NCBI GenBank assembly: GCA_032718475.1
Contig: JAUCBJ010000450.1
Span: forward strand, 1 to 46,158
Direction: 5' to 3'
Source: Nemertoderma westbladi
Lineage: Eukaryota > Xenacoelomorpha > Nemertodermatida > Nemertodermatidae
Length of the DNA stretch: 46,158 nucleotides
The notes below the pieces were generated by a model. It did not search any database, was not told where the DNA came from, and saw only the letters and a program-made list of their open reading frames with translations. The position numbers were made by a program, and so were the translations under genes. Below, piece after piece: positions 24,401 to 34,765 of this stretch (its first letter is position 1; each line of letters opens with the position of its first letter).

Positions 24401-26313
24401 TTATTGGTCAGTTACTTATTGGATTGTAAGTTGTTATTGGTCAGTTACTTATTGGATTGTAAGTTGTTATTGGTCAGTTACTTATTGGATTGTAAGTTGT
24501 TATTGGTCAGTTACTTATTGGATTGTAAGTTGCTATTGGTCAGTTACTTATTGGACTGTAAGTTGTTATTGGTCAGTTACTTATTGGATTGTAAGTTGTT
24601 ATTGGTCAGTTACTTATTGGAAAGTAAGTTGCTATTGGTCAGTTACTTATTGGAAAGTAAGTTGCTATTGGTCAGTTACTTATTGGACTGTAAGTTGCTA
24701 TTGGTCAGTTACTTATTGGAAAGTAAGTTGCTATTGGTCAGTTACTTATTGGACTGTAAGTTGTCATTGGTCAGTTACTTATTGGATTGTAAGTTGTTAT
24801 TGGTCAGTTACTTATTGGATTGTAAGTTGCTATTGGTCAGTTACTTATTGGACTGTAAGTTGTTATTGGTCAGTTACTTATTGGACTGTAAGTTGTTATT
24901 GGTCAGTTACTTATTGGATTGTAAGTTGTTATTGGTCAGTTACTTATTGGATTGTAAGTTGTTATTGGTCAGTTACTTATTGGACTGTAAGTTGTTATTG
25001 GTCAGTTACTTATTGGACTGTAAGTTGTTATTGGTCAGTTACTTATTGGATTGTAAGTTGTTATTGGTCAGTTACTTATTGGATTGTAAGTTGCTATTGG
25101 TCAGTTACTTATTGGATTGTAAGTTGTTATTGGTCAGTTACTTATTGGATTGTAAGTTGCTATTGGTCAGTTACTTATTGGAAAAGTAAGTTGTTATTGG
25201 TCAGTTACTTATTGGACTGTAAGTTGTTATTGGTCAGTTACTTATTGGAAAGTAAGTTGCTATTGGTCAGTTACTTATTGGACTGTAAGTTGTTATTGGT
25301 CAGTTACTTATTGGAAAGTAAGTTGCTTTTGGTCAGTTACTTATTGGACTGTAAGTTGTTATTGGTCAGTTACTTATTGGAAAGTAAGTAGTTATTGGTC
25401 AGTTACTTATTGGAAAGTAAGTTGCTATTGGTCAGTTACTTATTGGATTGTAAGTTGTTATTGGTCAGTTACTTATTGGATTGTAAGTTGTTATTGGTCA
25501 GTTACTTATTGGATTGTAAGTTGTTATTGGTCAGTTACTTATTGGACTGTAAGTTGTTATTGGTCAGTTACTTATTGGACTGTAAGTTGTTATTGGTCAG
25601 TTACTTATTGGACTGTAAGTTGTTATTGGTCAGTTACTTATTGGATTGTAAGTTGTTATTGGTCAGTTACTTATTGGATTGTAAGTTGTTATTGGTCAGT
25701 TACTTATTGGATTGTAAGTTGCTATTGGTCAGTTACTTATTGGAAAAGTAAGTTGTTATTGGTCAGTTACTTATTGGACTGTAAGTTGTTATTGGTCAGT
25801 TACTTATTGGATTGTAAGTTGTTATTGGTCAGTTACTTATTGGATTGTAAGTTGTTATTGGTCAGTTACTTATTGGATTGTAAGTTGCTATTGGTCAGTT
25901 ACTTATTGGAAAAGTAAGTTGTTATTGGTCAGTTACTTATTGGACTGTAAGTTGTTATTGGTCAGTTACTTATTGGACTGTAAGTTGTTATTGGTCAGTT
26001 ACTTATTGGATTGTAAGTTGTTATTGGTCAGTTACTTATTGGATTGTAAGTTGCTATTGGTCAGTTACTTATTGGAAAAGTAAGTTGTTATTGGTCAGTT
26101 ACTTATTGGATTGTAAGTTGCTATTGGTCAGTTACTTATTGGAAAAGTAAGTTGTTATTGGTCAGTTACTTATTGGACTGTAAGTTGTTATTGGTCAGTT
26201 CCTTATTGGACTGTAAGTTGTTATTGGTCAGTTACTTATTGGATTGTAAGTTGTTATTGGTCAGTTACTTATTGGATTGTAAGTTGTTATTGGTCAGTTA
26301 CTTATTGGAAAAG
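12467..26313 (+). repeat. Series of 34-bp (+1) units interrupting the open frames
   Basis: Units with one extra A (GGAAAAGTAAG) start near 12467, 12897, 13063, 13691, 13923, 14122 (as TTGAAAAG), 15905, 16533, 19537, 25181, 25743, 25909 and several more up to about 26308. Each spacing I computed is a multiple of 33 plus one, which confirms a fixed unit. Each one shifts the frame and ends the open reading soon after. A spacing of 628 bp (19 units plus one) appears twice, which again suggests block copying. Many follow a GGATTTTAAG unit, making a linked marker pair. From 26570 to 27957 a different variant (TTGAAAAGTAAG, net zero shift) takes over. Confidence 0.8.
14981..24760 (+). repeat. Recurring four-unit block within the array (GGAAA, GGAAA, GGACT, GGAAA)
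   Basis: The same order of four variant units, all with TTGCTA, begins at 14981, 17425, 18547, 21056, 22508, 23168 and 24620. The intervals are 2444, 1122, 2509, 1452, 660 and 1452 bp. Each is a whole number of 33-bp units after allowing for the 34-bp units in between (74, 34, 76, 44, 20 and 44 units). This is a higher-order structure caused by repeated block duplication. The shared 44-unit interval links it to the 1450-bp period seen near 9-12 kb. Confidence 0.8.
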
Positions 26314-29300
26314 TAAGTTGTTATTGGTCAGTTACTTATTGGACTGTAAGTTGTTATTGGTCAGTTACTTATTGGATTGTAAGTTGCTATTGGTCAGTTA
26401 CTTATTGGACTGTAAGTTGTTATTGGTCAGTTACTTATTGGACTGTAAGTTGTTATTGGTCAGTTACTTATTGGATTGTAAGTTGTTATTGGTCAGTTAC
26501 TTATTGGATTGTAAGTTGTTATTGGTCAGTTACTTATTGGATTGTAAGTTGCTATTGGTCAGTTACTTATTGAAAAGTAAGTTGTTATTGGTCAGTTACT
26601 TATTGGAAAGTAAGTTGCTATTGGTCAGTTACTTATTGGACTGTAAGTTGTTATTGGTCAGTTACTTATTGGATTGTAAGTTGCTATTGGTCAGTTACTT
26701 ATTGGACTGTAAGTTGTTATTGGTCAGTTACTTATTGGACTGTAAGTTGTTATTGGTCAGTTACTTATTGGATTGTAAGTTGTTATTGGTCAGTTACTTA
26801 TTGGATTGTAAGTTGTTATTGGTCAGTTACTTATTGGATTGTAAGTTGCTATTGGTCAGTTACTTATTGAAAAGTAAGTTGTTATTGGTCAGTTACTTAT
26901 TGGAAAGTAAGTTGTTATTGGTCAGTTACTTATTGGACTGTAAGTTGTTATTGGTCAGTTACTTATTGGAAAGTAAGTTGCTATTGGTCAGTTACTTATT
27001 GGACTGTAAGTTGTTATTGGTCAGTTACTTATTGGAAAGTAAGTTGCTATTGGTCAGTTACTTATTGGACTGTAAGTTGTTATTGGTCAGTTACTTATTG
27101 GAAAGTAAGTAGTTATTGGTCAGTTACTTATTGGAAAGTAAGTTGCTATTGGTCAGTTACTTATTGGATTGTAAGTTGTTATTGGTCAGTTACTTATTGG
27201 ATTGTAAGTTGTTATTGGTCAGTTACTTATTGGATTGTAAGTTGTTATTGGTCAGTTACTTATTGGATTGTAAGTTGCTATTGGTCAGTTACTTATTGAA
27301 AAGTAAGTTGTTATTGGTCAGTTACTTATTGGACTGTAAGTTGTTATTGGTCAGTTACTTATTGGATTGTAAGTTGTTATTGGTCAGTTACTTATTGGAT
27401 TGTAAGTTGTTATTGGTCAGTTACTTATTGGACTGTAAGTTGTTATTGGTCAGTTACTTATTGGATTGTAAGTTGTTATTGGTCAGTTACTTATTGGATT
27501 GTAAGTTGTTATTGGTCAGTTACTTATTGGACTGTAAGTTGTTATTGGTCAGTTACTTATTGGATTGTAAGTTGTTATTGGTCAGTTACTTATTGGATTG
27601 TAAGTTGTTATTGGTTAGTTACTTATTGGATTGTAAGTTCTTATTGGTCAGTTACTTATTGGATTGTAACTTGCTATTGGTCAGTTACTTATTGAAAAGT
27701 AAGTTGTTATTGGTCAGTTACTTATTGGACTGTAAGTTGTTATTGGTCAGTTACTTATTGGATTGTAAGTTGTTATTGGTCAGTTACTTATTGGATTGTA
27801 AGTTGTTATTGGTCAGTTACTTATTGGATTGTAAGTTGTTATTGGTCAGTTACTTATTGGACTGTAAGTTGTTATTGGTCAGTTACTTATTGGAAAGTAA
27901 GTTGTTATTGGTCAGTTACTTATTGGATTGTAAGTTGCTATTGGTCAGTTACTTATTGAAAAGTAAGTTGTTATTGGTCAGTTACTTATTGGAAAGTAAG
28001 TTGCTATTGGTCAGTTACTTATTGGACTGTAAGTTGCTATTGGTCAGTTACTTATTGGACTGTAAGTTGTTATTGGTCAGTTACTTATTGGACTGTAAGT
28101 TGTTATTGGTCAGTTACTTATTGGACTGTAAGTTGTTATTGGTCAGTTACTTATTGGAAAGTAAGTTGCTATTGGTCAGTTACTTATTGGACTGTAAGTT
28201 GTTATTGGTCAGTTACTTATTGGAAAGTAAGTTGTTATTGGTCAGTTACTTATTGGAAAGTAAGTTGCTATTGGTCAGTTACTTATTGGACTGTAAGTTG
28301 TTATTGGTCAGTTACTTATTGGAAAGTAAGTTGCTATTGGCCAGTTACTTATGGACTGGAAGTTGTTATTGGTCAGTTACTTATTGGAAAGTAAGTTGTT
28401 ATTGGTCAGTTACTTATTGGATTGTAAGTTGTTATTGGTCAGTTACTTATTGGAAAGTAAGTTGCTATTGGTCAGTTACTTATTGGACTGTAAGTTGCTA
28501 TTGGTCAGTTACTTATTGGACTGTAAGTTGTTATTGGTCAGTTACTTATTGGATTGTAAGTTGTTATTGGTCAGTTACTTATTGGACTGTAAGTTGTTAT
28601 TGGTCAGTTACTTATTGGACTGTAAGTTGCTATTGGTCAGTTACTTATTGGAAAGTAAGTTGTTATTGGTCAGTTACTTATTGGAAAGTAAGTTGCTATT
28701 GGTCAGTTACTTATTGGACTGTAAGTTGTTATTGGCCAGTTACTTATTGGATTGTAAGTTGCTATTGGTCAGTTACTTATTGGACTGTAAGTTGCTATTG
28801 GTCAGTTACTTATTGGAAAGTAAGTTGTTAATTGTCAGTTACTTATTGGAAAGTAAGTTGCTATTGGTCAGTTACTTATTGGACTGTAAGTTGCTATTGG
28901 TCAGTTACTTATTGGAAAGTAAGTTGCTATTGGTCAGTTACTTATTGGACTGTAAGTTGTTATTGGTCAGTTACTTATCGGAAAGTAAGTTGCTATTGGT
29001 CAGTTACTTATTGGACTGTAAGTTGCTATTGGTCAGTTACTTATTGGAAAGTAAGTTGTTATTGGTCAGTTACTTATTGGAAAGTAAGTTGCTATTGGTT
29101 AGTTACTTATTGGACTGTAAGTTGTTATTGGTCAGTTACTTATTGGAAAGTAAGTTGTTATTGGTCAGTTACTTATTGGAAAGTAAGTTGATATTGGTCA
29201 GTTACTTATTGGACTGTATGTTGTTATTGGCCAGTTACTTATTGGAAAGTAAGTTGTTATTGGTCAGTTACTTATTGGACTGTAAGTTGCTATTGGTCAG

Positions 29301-29989
29301 TTACTTATTGGAAAGTAAGTTGTTATTGGTCAGTTACTTATTGGAAAGTAAGTTGCTATTGGTCAGTTACTTATTGGACTGTAAGTTGTTATTGGTCAGT
29401 TACTTATTGGATTGTAAGTTGTTATTGGTCAGTTACTTATTGGAAAGTAAGTTGTTATTGGTCAGTTACTTATTGGACTGTAAGTTGTTATTGGTCAGTT
29501 ACTTATTGGACTGTAAGTTGTTATTGGTCAGTTACTTATTGGATTGTAAGTTGTTATTGGTCAGTTACTTATTGGACTGTAAGTTGCTATTGGTCAGTTA
29601 CTTATTGGAAAGTAAGTTGTTATTGGTCAGTTACTTATTGGAAAGTAAGTTGCTATTGGTCAGTTACTTATTGGAAAGTAAGTTGTTATTGGTCAGTTAC
29701 TTATTCGACTGTAAGTTGTTATTGGTCAGTTACTTATTGGAAAGTAAGTTGCTATTGGTCAGTTACTTATTGGACTGTAAGTTGTTATTGGTCAGTTACT
29801 TATTGGAAAGTAAGTTGTTATTGGTCAGTTACTTATTGGACTGTAAGTTGTTATTGGTCAGTTACTTATTGGACTGTAAGTTGCTATTGGTCAGTTACTT
29901 ATTGGAAAGTAAGTTGTTATTGGTCAGTTACTTATTGGATTGTAAGTTGTTATTGGTCAGTTACTTATTGGAAAGTAAGTTGTTATTGT

Positions 29990-30390
29990 ACCGTCCCGAA
30001 CTGCGGGGGCACTCTAATTATATGTGATTGACACTGTTGCTATAGCAACCGTACAGAAAACGTATTTAGTAAACGTTCATTAGTTTCGTTTCAGGCTGTT
30101 ATCAGTCAGGCAAACCGGAATTATATCACGTTAATTTGGCGTCATTTGGAATAAATTATCTTATAAAATTACAGGAAGTGAAATAAAATCATGAAATTAC
30201 CAATAATTATAATCCCTTCAGTGCTGACGAATCATAGATTCGAATATATTATGAGACACTATAATAAAAAACAGTTTACTCATGTTATATAGGCCTAACA
30301 CAGTACCGCTATTAATAACCGCCGTTAATACCGGGCTATACAATTTTGTACAATAAGAGAGAGAGATAAGAGAGGGGGAGGGTCATATTG
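29990..30390. other. Intron sequence after the array
   Basis: This is unique-looking AT-rich intron sequence. It contains the perfect 14-base palindrome listed separately and no coding signal. Confidence 0.6.
30036..30049. promoter_or_regulatory. Perfect palindrome GTTGCTATAGCAAC, X-box-like
   Basis: The 14 bases are a perfect inverted repeat that fits the general RFX X-box layout of two half sites around a two-base centre. It lies about 47 bp after the last array unit. Related words, GTTGTTATGGTAAC and GTTGTTATAGCAAC, occur at 39155 and 39206. Factor binding is inference. Confidence 0.4.
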
Positions 30391-30412
30391 AACCCCCCCC
30401 CCCCCCCCCCCA
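30391..30412 (+). repeat. Poly-C tract
   Basis: A run of about 20 C residues followed by AAATTTAATA. The same arrangement, with a shorter C run, occurs at 347-365. Confidence 0.85.
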
Positions 30413-31150
30413 AATTTAATAAAATCGTCTTGATTTTTTTTTATTTGTACGTAGATTTTACTAGTCTGAATCAGAACGAAAAATATTTTTCGAAAAATTT
30501 ACTGGGGTGGTTTTCTTGCAGCATCAAAGTTTCATGTAGTGAACAATTTTCAAAAAATATGAAAGTTACAATTTTTACCTAATATTTTATAAATATACAG
30601 TAGGTTTTCTGGAGTGCAGAATTCATTAGAAAATATTTAAAAATCATATGGTTGTTACTATAAATAAATGGCAGTTTTAGTCCTCTACGTAGGCAAAAAA
30701 AATGAAAAAACAAGTTTCCAGCACTTTTCAGTTTGAACACAAAACTTTTAATTGACTTATATATATGATGCTACTGTATAAATTCATTTTTTCAGGTTTT
30801 CTGGGGCGCTGATTCTAATTGAATACATTTCTATTTCTTCAGATCATTGCTACTCGTGTTTTTCGGTGTAGGGGCCTATTATGGGAGATTGTTATCCTAG
30901 CACCAAATTTCGTATCCATCACCAAAAAGTACAAGTTTGAGATGTCCAGTCCCGTTTTTATTGATTCCATTGGATTCAGGACCCTCATAAACCCGTATAA
31001 CGCAAGAAACAAGATAATACTATCTATTGATCAATTTGAATATTTTCAACAATTTGAAAAGTTTCACACACCACCGAAAAATACAAGTTTGTAATATCTA
31101 GTTAAATAATTATTTATTTCTTTGGATTCAGAACCGCCCTAAACCTGTAA
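30413..31150 (+). repeat. Degenerate repeat region flanking the LINE insertion
   Basis: The phrase ACCRAAAAATACAAGTTTG, with a following block ending ATTGGATTCAG.ACC, occurs around 30925 and again around 31073, 148 bp apart. A third copy, preceded by ACCAAATTTTTCATACAC, lies at 34752-34791 on the far side of the LINE. A similar ACCAAATTTCGTATCCATC precedes the copy at 30925. The LINE thus seems to have inserted into, or next to, an old tandem or dispersed repeat. The small frame at 30819-31094 lies in this repeat and is not supported as coding. Confidence 0.55.
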
Positions 31151-31154
31151 AATA

Positions 31155-31187
31155 TGTACGATAAATTATTATTGTTATTATCGTACA
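31155..31187. repeat. Inverted repeat, 10-bp arms
   Basis: TGTACGATAA at 31155-31164 pairs with TTATCGTACA at 31178-31187 across a 13-base AT loop. It lies in the presumed 3' flank or 3' UTR of the LINE. Its role is unknown. Confidence 0.6.
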
Positions 31188-31189
31188 GT

Positions 31190-34100
31190 GAATAAGAAAT
31201 AATTATGCACGTACAGTTAGACAGACATAAATAGCACAATAATATAATGTAAGATTTTATATAGTGATTATGTAATAAATAAGTAAATGTATATCTATTT
31301 TGGACCAAAAATAAACGACAATAATGATTTATATTACCTGCAATCAATCACAGCACAATTTAAATTAAAGAAAAAGAGGAAAAATCACAAAAGTAATCAG
31401 ATTTACGAACCAAAATTTACAAATTCTAAAACAGCACTATAAAGTATAAATCACATTAAATTTTATGTTTAACATTAAACATATTAAATACATTTTTACA
31501 TATCAAATTGAATTATTCGTTAAACAAAAAGTTTAATATCTGCTCAATTTCCTGTCGACTGAACCCAAAAATTCAATTTCATTTCTGCACAAGTCAATTA
31601 ACTAGAGTACAGCAAGCACAAATATACTGAATATATAATATAATATATAATATAAATATAAATATAGACTATGGTAACTAAGTAGAAATGATCAGCTTGT
31701 ACACATATACGATAACATATAATCTAATTCTTCTGCAGAAAACCCCGGCACTTCTAAAGTGCTCAGCCGGCAATCCAAAAGTTCCCTACAAATGCGCACT
31801 TTATAATTGTTAGCACCGTCACTGCATGGTACATACTTCAATATCTTAACGCGATTATGTTTTAATAATCTTAAATTGTGTTCATTACATAAATTGCCAA
31901 TTTTCCTAAAATTACACCCGCCACGAGATCTACAATCAAATAAAAATAATTCTGCCAAGAAACGAATAGATGGTTTTAAAGAGGTCAATAAACTTTGAGC
32001 AAACGAAACAAACCTAGATTGAATCATTATACATGGGTGATTGAACTGCACAATATTTTCTACGATATATCTATGTGTTGTACGGGGTAAGCCAAAAATA
32101 ATCCTAACATTGATATTCCAAGCACTATAAATACGTGTACATTGTGGAGAAAAAAGGTCCCAAAGACTACTACCATAAAAACATGTGGCATAAATTCGTT
32201 GTATGTTACACAATTGATACGGATCCGCGAAATAAAATTCTTGTCGTAATGCATTTATCTTTCCTATGAATTGACCGCGTTTACGTAAAGTATCGGGTTC
32301 CATTGAATTCTTATAATCCATTACATTCCCAAGATGCAGCGCCTGCTTCACCCACGGAAGATTAACCCCATTTAAACCGATGTGAATATGAGGCTCAGAC
32401 CATATGGAGTCGAAACGTATACATTTAGATTTCGATTTATCAGGATCGGCGTTCGTGCTAAATACGAGGTTGTGTTCCTTTGCAAAATCTTCACAAAGAG
32501 ATACCATGTATTGAAGACCAAGTATGGAGGGGCAGAGCAGAAGAATGTCATCGGCGTAAGCTAAGATCCCTAAGTAAACCTTTCCTATATGGCACCCTAC
32601 TTTCGAAGATCGTAACTTTTTTATCAACTTGTCTAGTAGTACACAGAACAAAATTGGGCTGGCCACGGAACCTTGTCTAACCCCGTTTGATAGAGTGAAC
32701 GAGTCAGAATGCGAATTATTCCACCGCACACAACAGGATTGGTTACTGTAAATCCATAATAAAACACGAAGAAATAAAGCCGAGAAACCTTTCTTAATTA
32801 GTTCTAGGAATAATTTGCCCCATTCAACCATGTCGAACGCCTTTGACAAATCTAGTAGACAACCATAGACCGGAGTAGAATGCCGGGAGTAATATCCAAC
32901 GACCTCAGAGGCCGCCCAAGTACATTGGGTAGTACTGGAGCCAGACTGGAACCCAAACTGCAATTCGTCCAATAGCAACCTTTGTGACTGGGATAGAAGC
33001 ATTACCCACTCGAACAGTTTAATCAATAACGAGGATAGAGCAATCGCCCTGTAATTATTAGATGTATTCTGATTACCCAGTTTGTCTTTAATTAATGGAA
33101 TAATAACACATGTCAGGATGAACTGCGGAACAAAACCGTGAAATAAGAAAGAGTTGAACAATTTACTAATATGTAACCGTAATTCAGGAGGACCATTAAT
33201 CAAACAATCCGAGTCGAACCCAAAAGTAACGTCCGATTTTGAACTTTTTAATCTATGTAAGGCCTCGTCAACCAACTCGGGTGAGATTTTGTGAAAATCG
33301 TCTGTAGAACCTCTTAACTTATATTCAATTGTCTGTTTTAATTGTTCAATATTAGAGTCATACGGTTGATTGAATAAATCGGAGTAAATACTGGCAAACT
33401 TATTGGCTATAGACTGTGGATCGGAACAATCATCAACTGTAGCACTAACAGTACAGGGAACTGAACGAAGTTTCTTAATCTCTCTAAATATATCTGAGTT
33501 AGTTTGCAAACAAGCCTGTATAAGTTTATCGCGGCGAACTTTATCTGCAGACTTCTTCAATCTACGTACAGCGTACTTGTACTGTGCTCTAGTAACCCGG
33601 CGCATATGAAAGAGATGTTCATTCTCGGAAGCGTTGGGGCTGCCTGCTGATACCCATAAACTGTGCCAAAATATGGCTTCTTCCTTAAAAGGTTTTACAT
33701 GATTTGACCAACCTGGCAAAATTGGCCTGTCAGCTGGTACATTGGACTCCCCTGTTTGTTTACCATTGCCAAGGCAACAACTGGAGCACCCATCAATCGC
33801 TTCAAGAATTTCCAATGTGTATTTTTCGATATCCAGTCTATGGCTAGGATCGGTGCAAAAAATATTATCACACAATACTACACCAGGTAAAGGTTCTATA
33901 TCATTTAAAGCACCAGTTAGTTTTATACCAAACTCACGCTGCTGCTCACAAGTAGCACGTTTAAAATTGACATTACTATTATTACAGCTACTATTGACAT
34001 CAGTCGTAATACCAGCTTTCAGATTAGTGACACAAATATTTAACTTTAAGTATATAGGACAGTGACCTGACAAGTTGGCACCGGAATGTATTACACCAGA

Positions 34101-34760
34101 TTCCACAGTGTTATCAAATAACAATTTATTACCAAAAAAGTGATCCAAAGTGGAGTGAAATATAGACTGATCTCTGTAACATGTATAGGTAAAATCTATA
34201 GGATTTAAATCCCACAATCGATCTAAATTAAATTCCTGTAAAAATTGGCTTATAACCTGCACATGAGTCGACAAACGTGAAAAATCTGCATTAATGTCTC
34301 CAGTAAGTAGCACATTGGAACAATCTGTTGAACTTATTATATTTTTAATATCGTTAATCAATGTCAACAACTCATCCGATACAATATTATTCCTACTATC
34401 TACTGGAAAGTAGGAATTTATTATTAACAGTGGCCTTGAGTTTTGCAACGTTAGGCTTATCACCTGTAATCTAGGGTTATTAACTTTTACAATAGTTACA
34501 TACTTGGCTAATGTTTTCCTAATAATAAAACATAAGCCGCCAGAAGGTCTACCGGAACGTACAACGTCATCAGGGTATGTAGCCGGCTGTATGATACACT
34601 GACAGTGAGAAAAAGCACTTTTTATCCTATAAATATTATCACGCAAAACAAAATGCTCTTGCAAGCAGACAATATCGGATCCCAACATTAACGCATTGAT
34701 AAATTGAATCAATAAATTGTCACAATCAATTGAACTATTGAGTGAACTACAGTACCAAAT
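31190..34760 (-). mobile_element. Non-LTR retrotransposon (LINE), antisense to the kinase gene
   Basis: The element is defined by its long open frame. The 5' boundary lies at about 34750-34765, where host-repeat sequence resumes. The 3' boundary is unclear; the 500 bp after the stop are AT-rich and could be 3' UTR. There is no obvious poly-A tail. The similar sequences on the two sides are copies of an older repeat, so a target-site duplication cannot be claimed. It sits within the first kinase intron in the opposite orientation. Confidence 0.75.
31692..34712 (-). CDS. LINE polyprotein: endonuclease plus reverse transcriptase
   Basis: An uninterrupted frame of 1006 codons shows an N-terminal exonuclease-endonuclease-phosphatase fold and a reverse transcriptase. 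The nuclease has DIVCLQEHF at about residues 13-21, GDINADF at about 138 and SGHCPI at about 214. The reverse transcriptase has LDLSKAFD at about 620-627, NGVRQGS near 676-682 and the catalytic YADD at about 719-722. The C-terminal FYGSSLW region is typical of CR1/L2-type (jockey-group) elements. The listed start is a TTG. The frame continues upstream by about 17 codons (WYCSSLNSS..., the first nuclease strand) to a TGA without an ATG, so the element looks 5'-truncated just inside the nuclease. The first ATG is at residue 9. The lack of stops suggests recent insertion. Activity is doubtful without the true start. Confidence 0.92.
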   Translation of the reverse strand: MIQFINALMLGSDIVCLQEHFVLRDNIYRIKSAFSHCQCIIQPATYPDDVVRSGRPSGGLCFIIRKTLAKYVTIVKVNNPRLQVISLTLQNSRPLLIINSYFPVDSRNNIVSDELLTLINDIKNIISSTDCSNVLLTGDINADFSRLSTHVQVISQFLQEFNLDRLWDLNPIDFTYTCYRDQSIFHSTLDHFFGNKLLFDNTVESGVIHSGANLSGHCPIYLKLNICVTNLKAGITTDVNSSCNNSNVNFKRATCEQQREFGIKLTGALNDIEPLPGVVLCDNIFCTDPSHRLDIEKYTLEILEAIDGCSSCCLGNGKQTGESNVPADRPILPGWSNHVKPFKEEAIFWHSLWVSAGSPNASENEHLFHMRRVTRAQYKYAVRRLKKSADKVRRDKLIQACLQTNSDIFREIKKLRSVPCTVSATVDDCSDPQSIANKFASIYSDLFNQPYDSNIEQLKQTIEYKLRGSTDDFHKISPELVDEALHRLKSSKSDVTFGFDSDCLINGPPELRLHISKLFNSFLFHGFVPQFILTCVIIPLIKDKLGNQNTSNNYRAIALSSLLIKLFEWVMLLSQSQRLLLDELQFGFQSGSSTTQCTWAASEVVGYYSRHSTPVYGCLLDLSKAFDMVEWGKLFLELIKKGFSALFLRVLLWIYSNQSCCVRWNNSHSDSFTLSNGVRQGSVASPILFCVLLDKLIKKLRSSKVGCHIGKVYLGILAYADDILLLCPSILGLQYMVSLCEDFAKEHNLVFSTNADPDKSKSKCIRFDSIWSEPHIHIGLNGVNLPWVKQALHLGNVMDYKNSMEPDTLRKRGQFIGKINALRQEFYFADPYQLCNIQRIYATCFYGSSLWDLFSPQCTRIYSAWNINVRIIFGLPRTTHRYIVENIVQFNHPCIMIQSRFVSFAQSLLTSLKPSIRFLAELFLFDCRSRGGCNFRKIGNLCNEHNLRLLKHNRVKILKYVPCSDGANNYKVRICRELLDCRLSTLEVPGFSAEELDYMLSYMCTS

Positions 34761-34765
34761 TTTTC

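Larger units (their letters stand above)
7617..29989 (+). repeat. 33-bp minisatellite array, about 678 copies, carrying donor-like sites
   Basis: The unit is made of two related halves, AGTTGTTATTGGTC and AGTTACTTATTGGACTGTA. Main variants change the bases just before GTAAG (GGACT, GGATT or GGAAA) and one synonymous position (TTGTTA or TTGCTA). Rare units are 34 bp (GGAAAAGTAAG) or carry a 2-bp deletion. Because 33 is a multiple of three, two of the three forward frames stay open for long stretches, reading LLLVSYLLDCK or CYWSVTYWTVS. All three reverse frames stop in every unit. There is no ATG in the standard unit, and the long apparent open frames begin at TTG. I therefore call it a non-coding intronic satellite. 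It begins at the donor of exon 7487-7625 and ends in a truncated unit before TACCGTCCCG. Confidence 0.97.

Noticed and set aside
7617-29989. CRISPR array
   Set aside because: The repeats are contiguous with no unique spacers, and the DNA is animal.
7664-30027. Long plus-strand open frames of LLLVSYLLDCK / CYWSVTYWTVS repeats, up to 2049 codons
   Set aside because: They are a by-product of a 33-bp unit without stops in two frames. They start at TTG, not ATG, are broken by 34-bp units, and sit in an intron. A membrane repeat protein should not be annotated here.
33403-34065. Plus-strand frames across the LINE
   Set aside because: Antisense shadows of the reverse-transcriptase frame.
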